The notes under the pieces were generated by a model. It had not been told where the DNA came from. It saw only the letters and a list, made by a program, of their open reading frames with translations, and ran no database searches. The translations under genes were made by a program, and so were the position numbers. From assembly GCA_020846815.1 (NCBI GenBank), contig JADLDF010000169.1, positions 1 through 9,723 on the forward strand: DNA of 9,723 nucleotides. Reading direction: 5' to 3'. Positions 6,079 through 9,723 of the stretch are shown piece by piece. Numbering within the stretch: position 1 is the first letter of the stretch; the number at the start of each line of letters is the position of its first letter. Source of the stretch: Gammaproteobacteria bacterium (GTDB lineage Bacteria > Pseudomonadota > Gammaproteobacteria > Steroidobacterales > Steroidobacteraceae).

Positions 6079-8346
6079 TCAGTCGAAGCGATAGGTCGCC
6101 GTCAGCGTCACGGTGCGCGGATTGCCGTAGAACGCCAGCACCGAGTTGTCCGTGGCCGCGCCCGGGAAGTTGTAGCCCGAGGTGACGTAGCGCTCGTCCG
6201 AGAGGTTGCGGCCGTGCAGGCCGAGCTGCCAGCGCTCGTCGTCCGAGCTCCAGGTGACCGAGGCGTCGTACAGCCAGTAGGCCGCCTGGTCGAGCAGCGG
6301 GATCGGGATCTCGAACTGCTGGGTCGCACCGCGATACGAAGCCGAGGCCGTGAACCCGAGCCGCCCCGAGGCGAGCGGCACGCCATAGCTCAGGCTGACG
6401 TTGCCGGTCCAGTCGGGCGTGTTCTGCACATCGCGCTGGGCCGAGATGTCGATGCCGTTGACCAGGAACTCCGTGTACTCGGCGTCGATGTAGCCGAAGC
6501 TGAACTTCGCCGACAGCGCGTCGGTGAGCTGGAACGCGCTCTCGAGCTCGACGCCCTTCATCTCGGCCGCGCCGGCATTCGTGACCGTGCCGACGAATGA
6601 GACCGGCGGGCCCGGGATCACCAGCGAGCCGGGGATCTGCACGTCGGCGTAGTCCATGAAGAACACGGCCGTGTTGACCGTGGCCCGCCCGTCGAGGAAC
6701 CTGGCCTTGGCGCCGAGCTCGTAGGACTCGACGGTCTCGGGCAGGAAGCCCTGGCGCACGTCGGCATTGGCGAAGTTGCCGCGCGGGTCGAAACCGCCAC
6801 CCTTGAAGCCCTCGGAATAGGAAGCGTAGAGGTTCAGATCGCCGTTCGGCTGCCAGGCGACGATCGCGCGCGGCGTGAAGTCGGTGTCGGTGCGCGAGCC
6901 GATGAACTGCGGCACGACCTGCACGCCACCGACCACGACCGGCACCGTGATGCTGACCGCCGCGGCATTGCCGAAGAACGGCGAGTTCACGCCGAGGAAG
7001 TTGTCACGGATCACGCGCGAGCGGCGCTCATCGTCGGTGTAGCGCCCGCCGATCGTGAGGCTCCACTGCTCGGAGAGGTCGAACGTGGCCTCGCCGAACA
7101 CGGCCCAGGTTTTGGTGTCGACGTCGCCGACGGTCAGCTGCGTGACGGTGTTGAACACCACGTCGAACACGTTGTAGGCGTTGGCATCGAGGTAGTAGGC
7201 ACCGCCGACGATGGTGAGCCGGTCGCGCGTGTGGATGAGCTGGAACTCCTGGCTGGTCTGCTCGTTGGTGTAGACCACCAGGGCGTCGAACGAGCGCGCC
7301 GGCGTCGAGTCGAAGTCGATCGGCGACTCGGACTCATCCTCGCGGTACGCGGTCACCGACTTGAAGGTCCAGGCCTCGGACGGCGACCACTCGACGTTCA
7401 GCAGGCCGCCCTTGGCGAGCACGCTGTTGTCCTTCAGCGGCATGGTCAGCGTCACGCCGGAGGTCGTGTCGAAGTCGTCGCCGAGCAGCGTCTGCTGCGC
7501 CGTCGAGACGGTCGGCAGCAGCCGATAGCCCTGGCGCGGCGCGGAATCGTCGTCGGTATAATCGCCCGAGAGACGCACGGTCAGGCTCTCGACCGGCTGC
7601 CACTCCAGCGAGGCGCGCAATGCCAGCAGCTTCTTGTCGTAGTTCTCGTCGCCGGTGGTGCGGTTTTCGCCGAAGCCGTCGCGGTTGAAGCTCGCGACCG
7701 CACCGCCGACGCGGAAGGTATCCGAGACCGGCACCGAGCCGGACAGCACGCCGTCGACCTGGCTGTAGCTGCCGAGCGAGACGCGCGCCTTCAGCGTCGC
7801 CTGGTCGGCATCGAGCCGCCGCGTCACGTACTTGACGGCGCCGCCGATGGTGTTGCGGCCGTAGAGCGTGCCCTGCGGCCCGCGCAGCACCTCGATGCGC
7901 TCGACGTCGTAGACGTCGAGGATCGCGGCCTGCGGGCGGTTCAGGTAGACGTCATCGAGATAGATGCCGACGCCCTGCTCGAAGCCCGCGACCGGATCCT
8001 GCTGGCCGACGCCGCGGATGAAGGCGGTCAGCGTCGAATTGGTCGCGCGCGAGTTCTCGAGCGTGACGTTCGGCGTCTCCTGCGAGAGGTAGGTCAGGTC
8101 CTCGGCGCCGATGGTCTCGAGCGCGGCGCCCGAGAACGAGGAGACCGCGATCGGCACGTCCTGCAGCGACTCCTCGCGGCGCCGCGCCGTGACGGTGACT
8201 TCCTCGATGACCGGTTCGGCGGCGCCCTGGGCGCGGGCCGGCGCCGGTGCCAGCGTCGCAGCCGAGGCCAGCAGCGCGCCGGTGGCCGATGCCAGCGTGG
8301 CCCGGGTGATGGCGCGGCGGACCGCGCAGCGGACGGAAAGATGCAT
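6079..8346 (-). CDS. TonB-dependent outer-membrane receptor
   Basis: This 755-residue receptor imports a ligand through the outer membrane using TonB/ExbBD energy. The N-terminus has a basic stretch, a hydrophobic core and a signal-peptidase site after APARA (residue 39). A TonB-box-like segment IEEVTVTA (47-54) follows. The plug domain runs from about 60 to 175 and contains IRGVGQQDP and VERIEVLRGPQGTLYGRNTIGGAVKYVTRRL (148-178). The rest is a beta-barrel with alternating strands, SEGFKGGGFDPR (511-522) and the late NLSDERYVTSGYNF motif (714-727). It ends TATYRFD, with Phe second to last instead of last. The ATG at 8346 has AGAGGGG seven bases upstream. It resembles the large iron-complex-type receptor family, but as first gene of a 3-hydroxybutyrate operon its ligand may be 3-hydroxybutyrate oligomers (inference). 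A siderophore or another hydrophobic compound cannot be excluded. Confidence 0.93.
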   Translation of the reverse strand: MHLSVRCAVRRAITRATLASATGALLASAATLAPAPARAQGAAEPVIEEVTVTARRREESLQDVPIAVSSFSGAALETIGAEDLTYLSQETPNVTLENSRATNSTLTAFIRGVGQQDPVAGFEQGVGIYLDDVYLNRPQAAILDVYDVERIEVLRGPQGTLYGRNTIGGAVKYVTRRLDADQATLKARVSLGSYSQVDGVLSGSVPVSDTFRVGGAVASFNRDGFGENRTTGDENYDKKLLALRASLEWQPVESLTVRLSGDYTDDDSAPRQGYRLLPTVSTAQQTLLGDDFDTTSGVTLTMPLKDNSVLAKGGLLNVEWSPSEAWTFKSVTAYREDESESPIDFDSTPARSFDALVVYTNEQTSQEFQLIHTRDRLTIVGGAYYLDANAYNVFDVVFNTVTQLTVGDVDTKTWAVFGEATFDLSEQWSLTIGGRYTDDERRSRVIRDNFLGVNSPFFGNAAAVSITVPVVVGGVQVVPQFIGSRTDTDFTPRAIVAWQPNGDLNLYASYSEGFKGGGFDPRGNFANADVRQGFLPETVESYELGAKARFLDGRATVNTAVFFMDYADVQIPGSLVIPGPPVSFVGTVTNAGAAEMKGVELESAFQLTDALSAKFSFGYIDAEYTEFLVNGIDISAQRDVQNTPDWTGNVSLSYGVPLASGRLGFTASASYRGATQQFEIPIPLLDQAAYWLYDASVTWSSDDERWQLGLHGRNLSDERYVTSGYNFPGAATDNSVLAFYGNPRTVTLTATYRFD

Positions 8347-8353
8347 CGCGATA

Positions 8354-8360
8354 CCCCTCT
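8354..8360 (-). promoter_or_regulatory. Ribosome binding site of the TonB receptor
   Basis: AGAGGGG on the minus strand lies seven bases before the ATG at 8346. It directly abuts the left operator palindrome. Confidence 0.7.
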
Positions 8361-8380
8361 ATTTCAACGACCGCTGAAAT
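8361..8380. promoter_or_regulatory. Operator palindrome 1 (probable TetR site)
   Basis: ATTTCAACGACCGCTGAAAT is an imperfect inverted repeat. The outer 6-bp arms ATTTCA/TGAAAT are perfect, and 16 of 20 positions are symmetric. It shares the core TTCAACGnCCGyTGAA with the second palindrome, 22 bp away centre to centre (about two helical turns, so on the same DNA face). It covers the expected transcription start of the leftward operon. Confidence 0.7.
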
Positions 8381-8407
8381 CTAATTCAACGCCCGTTGAA
8401 AAAGCAA
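8379..8407 (-). promoter_or_regulatory. Probable sigma-70-type promoter of the TonB-receptor operon
   Basis: On the minus strand, TTGCTT (8407-8402) and TTAGAT (8384-8379) are separated by exactly 17 bp, and the second operator palindrome fills that spacer. The expected start near 8372 leaves a leader of about 25 bases that includes the receptor's ribosome binding site. The region is markedly AT-richer than its surroundings. Both boxes deviate from consensus, so this is a prediction. Confidence 0.55.
8385..8400. promoter_or_regulatory. Operator palindrome 2 (probable TetR site, near-perfect)
   Basis: TTCAACGCCCGTTGAA has perfect 7-bp arms (TTCAACG/CGTTGAA) around a 2-bp centre. It is of the same general type as the CAAC/GTTG- or AAAC/GTTT-armed sites of PsrA-like TetR regulators. 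It sits between the -35 and -10 boxes of the leftward promoter and 43 bp before the TetR start codon. It is therefore placed to repress the operon and perhaps the regulator itself. Confidence 0.75.
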
Positions 8408-8442
8408 GCCACCCCGCGTTGCGCGCAGGCAACCTACGCGGC

Positions 8443-9285
8443 ATGCTTCGTTCCATGCCTCCTTCCACTGCAGCGCAAAAGACTCCGCCCGCCAGGCCCC
8501 GCGGCCCGCGGCCCGCGCGCGGCCGCCCGACCCGCGAGCGCATCCTCGACGCCGCCGAAAAGCTGTTCGCCCGCCGGGGCTTCCACGGCGTCTCGGTCCG
8601 CGACATCACGCAGGACGCCGGCGTCGACGTCGCGCTGGTCAACTACCACTTCGGCGGCAAGCAGGCGCTGCTCGACAGCGTGCTGACGCGCCGCTCCGAG
8701 ATCCTGAACGCCGAGCGCATGCGGTTGCTGCAGGCCTGCATCGAGAAGGCCAGGCCCGGCCTGCCGGAGCTCACCGACGTCATCGACGCATTCACCCACC
8801 CGCTGCTGAACCGCTCCGGGCGTGGCGGCCCCGGCTGGAAGGCGTACTTCGCGCTCGTCGCCCAGATCAACAATTCGAACGAGTTCGGCGGCATGATCAT
8901 GACCAGGTACTTCGACCCGGTCGTGCGCGTGTTCGTCGACACGCTGCGGCAGATCCTGCCGGAATGCGACCCGCGCGACGTCTACTGGAGCTATCACTTC
9001 CTGTCGGGCGCGCTGACCCTGACCTTCGCCGAGACCGGCCGCATCGACAACCTCTCGGGCGGCCTGTGCCGCTCGACGGACCTCGACAGCGTCCACGAGC
9101 GCCTCGTGCCGTTCGTCGCCGCCGGCTTCCGCGCGCTCTGCGCACAGGGCCTGGCCCGCCGTGCCGCGTCTGCCACGAAGCCGGCTCCTGCCGCGCGCCC
9201 ACCGGCCACGGCCGCACGCCTGCCGGCGGCCACCGCCGACCGCGCTTCCGCTGCTCCGGCGCGCGCGGCGCGCAAGCCCCGCTGA
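8443..9285 (+). CDS. TetR/AcrR-family transcriptional regulator, PsrA-like
   Basis: A 280-residue one-component repressor. After a basic, proline-rich N-terminal arm (about 1-28) comes a typical TetR DNA-binding domain: RERILDAAEKLFARRGFHGVSVRDITQDAGVDVALVNYHFGGKQAL (about 31-76). The VNYHFGGK recognition-helix region matches the family well. The ligand domain (about 80-232), with YWSYHFLSGALTLTFAETGRID and LVPFVAAGFRAL, resembles that of PsrA, a fatty-acid-responsive regulator in pseudomonads. The last 45 or so residues are an Ala/Pro/Arg-rich disordered tail unusual for the family. The frame stays open far upstream, antisense to the receptor gene, but homology begins only after the ATG at 8443. 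An ATG at 8455 is equally possible, and neither has a clear Shine-Dalgarno site. It is divergent from the operon and probably controls it through the two palindromes. An acyl-CoA or 3-hydroxyacyl ligand is inference. Confidence 0.9.
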   Translation: MLRSMPPSTAAQKTPPARPRGPRPARGRPTRERILDAAEKLFARRGFHGVSVRDITQDAGVDVALVNYHFGGKQALLDSVLTRRSEILNAERMRLLQACIEKARPGLPELTDVIDAFTHPLLNRSGRGGPGWKAYFALVAQINNSNEFGGMIMTRYFDPVVRVFVDTLRQILPECDPRDVYWSYHFLSGALTLTFAETGRIDNLSGGLCRSTDLDSVHERLVPFVAAGFRALCAQGLARRAASATKPAPAARPPATAARLPAATADRASAAPARAARKPR

Positions 9286-9723
9286 TGAATGCAGCGACGC
9301 GCACGGACCGGATCGCCCTGGTCACCGGTGCCGCGAGCGGCATCGGCCGCGGCGTCGCACTGCACCTTGCCACCGCCGGCTGGCAGGTCGCGGTCGCCGA
9401 CCTCGATGCCGCGGCCACCGAGGCGACCGCCGCGGCGGTCCGCGCCGCCGGCGGCGTCGCGAGTGCGCACCGCGTCGACGTCACCGACGCCACCGGCGTC
9501 GCCGCGGCCGTCGCCGCGCTGCCCGCTCCGGTCACGCTGCTGGTCAATGCCGCCGGGCTGCAGCACGTCGCGCCGCTCGAGAGCTTCGATCTCGCACGCT
9601 TCCGCCTGCTGATCGACGTGATGCTGACCGGCGCCGCGATCACCTCCGCCGCCGTGCTGCCGGGCATGCGCGGGCAAGGCCATGGCCGCATCGTGCACGT
9701 CGGCTCCATCCATTCGCTGGTCG
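9285..9723 (+). CDS. Short-chain dehydrogenase, probable D-3-hydroxybutyrate dehydrogenase (C-terminus cut by window edge)
   Basis: 146 residues of an expected 255 or so are visible. The cofactor motif TGAASGIG (14-21) and the acidic residue Asp39 ending the second strand (VADLD) suggest NAD use. NAAGLQHVAPLESF (88-101), LPGMRGQGHGRIV (125-137) and GSIHSLV (140-146) closely follow D-3-hydroxybutyrate dehydrogenases (BdhA/HbdH). Gln93 and His143 correspond to two residues that bind the substrate carboxylate in the Pseudomonas fragi enzyme, and Ser141 is the catalytic serine. The Tyr/Lys pair lies beyond the edge. The usual NNAG is NAAG, and the catalytic Asn of the tetrad appears to be Met113 (DVMLTG). 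The ATG shares its A with the TGA stop of the TetR gene (TGATG), so translation is probably coupled. The enzyme would oxidise 3-hydroxybutyrate to acetoacetate. Confidence 0.8.
   Translation, partial: MNAATRTDRIALVTGAASGIGRGVALHLATAGWQVAVADLDAAATEATAAAVRAAGGVASAHRVDVTDATGVAAAVAALPAPVTLLVNAAGLQHVAPLESFDLARFRLLIDVMLTGAAITSAAVLPGMRGQGHGRIVHVGSIHSLV

Noticed and set aside
8396..8424. Plus-strand promoter for the TetR gene (TTGAAA as -35)
   Set aside because: The hexamer at the proper distance (TTGCGC) is a poor -10 box. The regulator's promoter cannot be assigned from the sequence.
7231..8442. Upstream extension of the TetR frame (would give a 684-residue protein)
   Set aside because: The extension is antisense to the TonB receptor, crosses the promoter and operators, and shows no family similarity. 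Homology starts after the ATG at 8443.

Overview
The window comes from a very GC-rich genome whose open frames show strong G/C bias at third codon positions. It contains an outer-membrane TonB-dependent receptor, so the host is a Gram-negative bacterium. A proteobacterium is most likely. The mix of TonB receptor, PsrA-like TetR regulator and polyester-related genes would suit an aerobic gamma- or alphaproteobacterium, but I cannot name a genus. Apart from one 96-bp divergent promoter region and two short gaps (55 and 22 bp), everything is coding. No RNA genes, CRISPR arrays, transposons or phage genes were seen.

Left and centre (1-8346, minus strand): five genes read leftward from a promoter at about 8379-8407 and look like one operon. 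In transcription order they are a TonB-dependent receptor (8346-6079), an AMP-forming acyl-CoA synthetase (6023-4431), a small alpha/beta hydrolase (4434-3559), an exported 3-hydroxybutyrate-oligomer hydrolase (3562-1208), and a GntP-family permease (1185 to beyond the left edge). Genes 2-3 and 3-4 overlap by 4 bp (ATGA and TTGA), which implies translational coupling.

Right (8443-9723, plus strand): a PsrA-like TetR regulator is followed, with a TGATG stop/start overlap, by a short-chain dehydrogenase with the substrate-binding signature of D-3-hydroxybutyrate dehydrogenase. It is cut by the right edge.

Control: the intergenic region 8347-8442 carries two related palindromes, 22 bp apart centre to centre. 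One of them fills the 17-bp spacer between a -35-like and a -10-like box driving the leftward operon. This is what a TetR autoregulatory and operon-repressing control region should look like.

Reading it together (inference): the locus looks like a dedicated utilisation system for poly-3-hydroxybutyrate breakdown products. Oligomers would cross the outer membrane through the TonB receptor and be cut by the exported oligomer hydrolase. The monomer would enter by the GntP permease and then be oxidised to acetoacetate by the dehydrogenase or activated to a CoA thioester by the ligase. Expression would be released when the TetR protein senses a pathway intermediate. A TonB-dependent receptor heading such a cluster is the most interesting proposal here. 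The receptor's substrate is inferred from context only.
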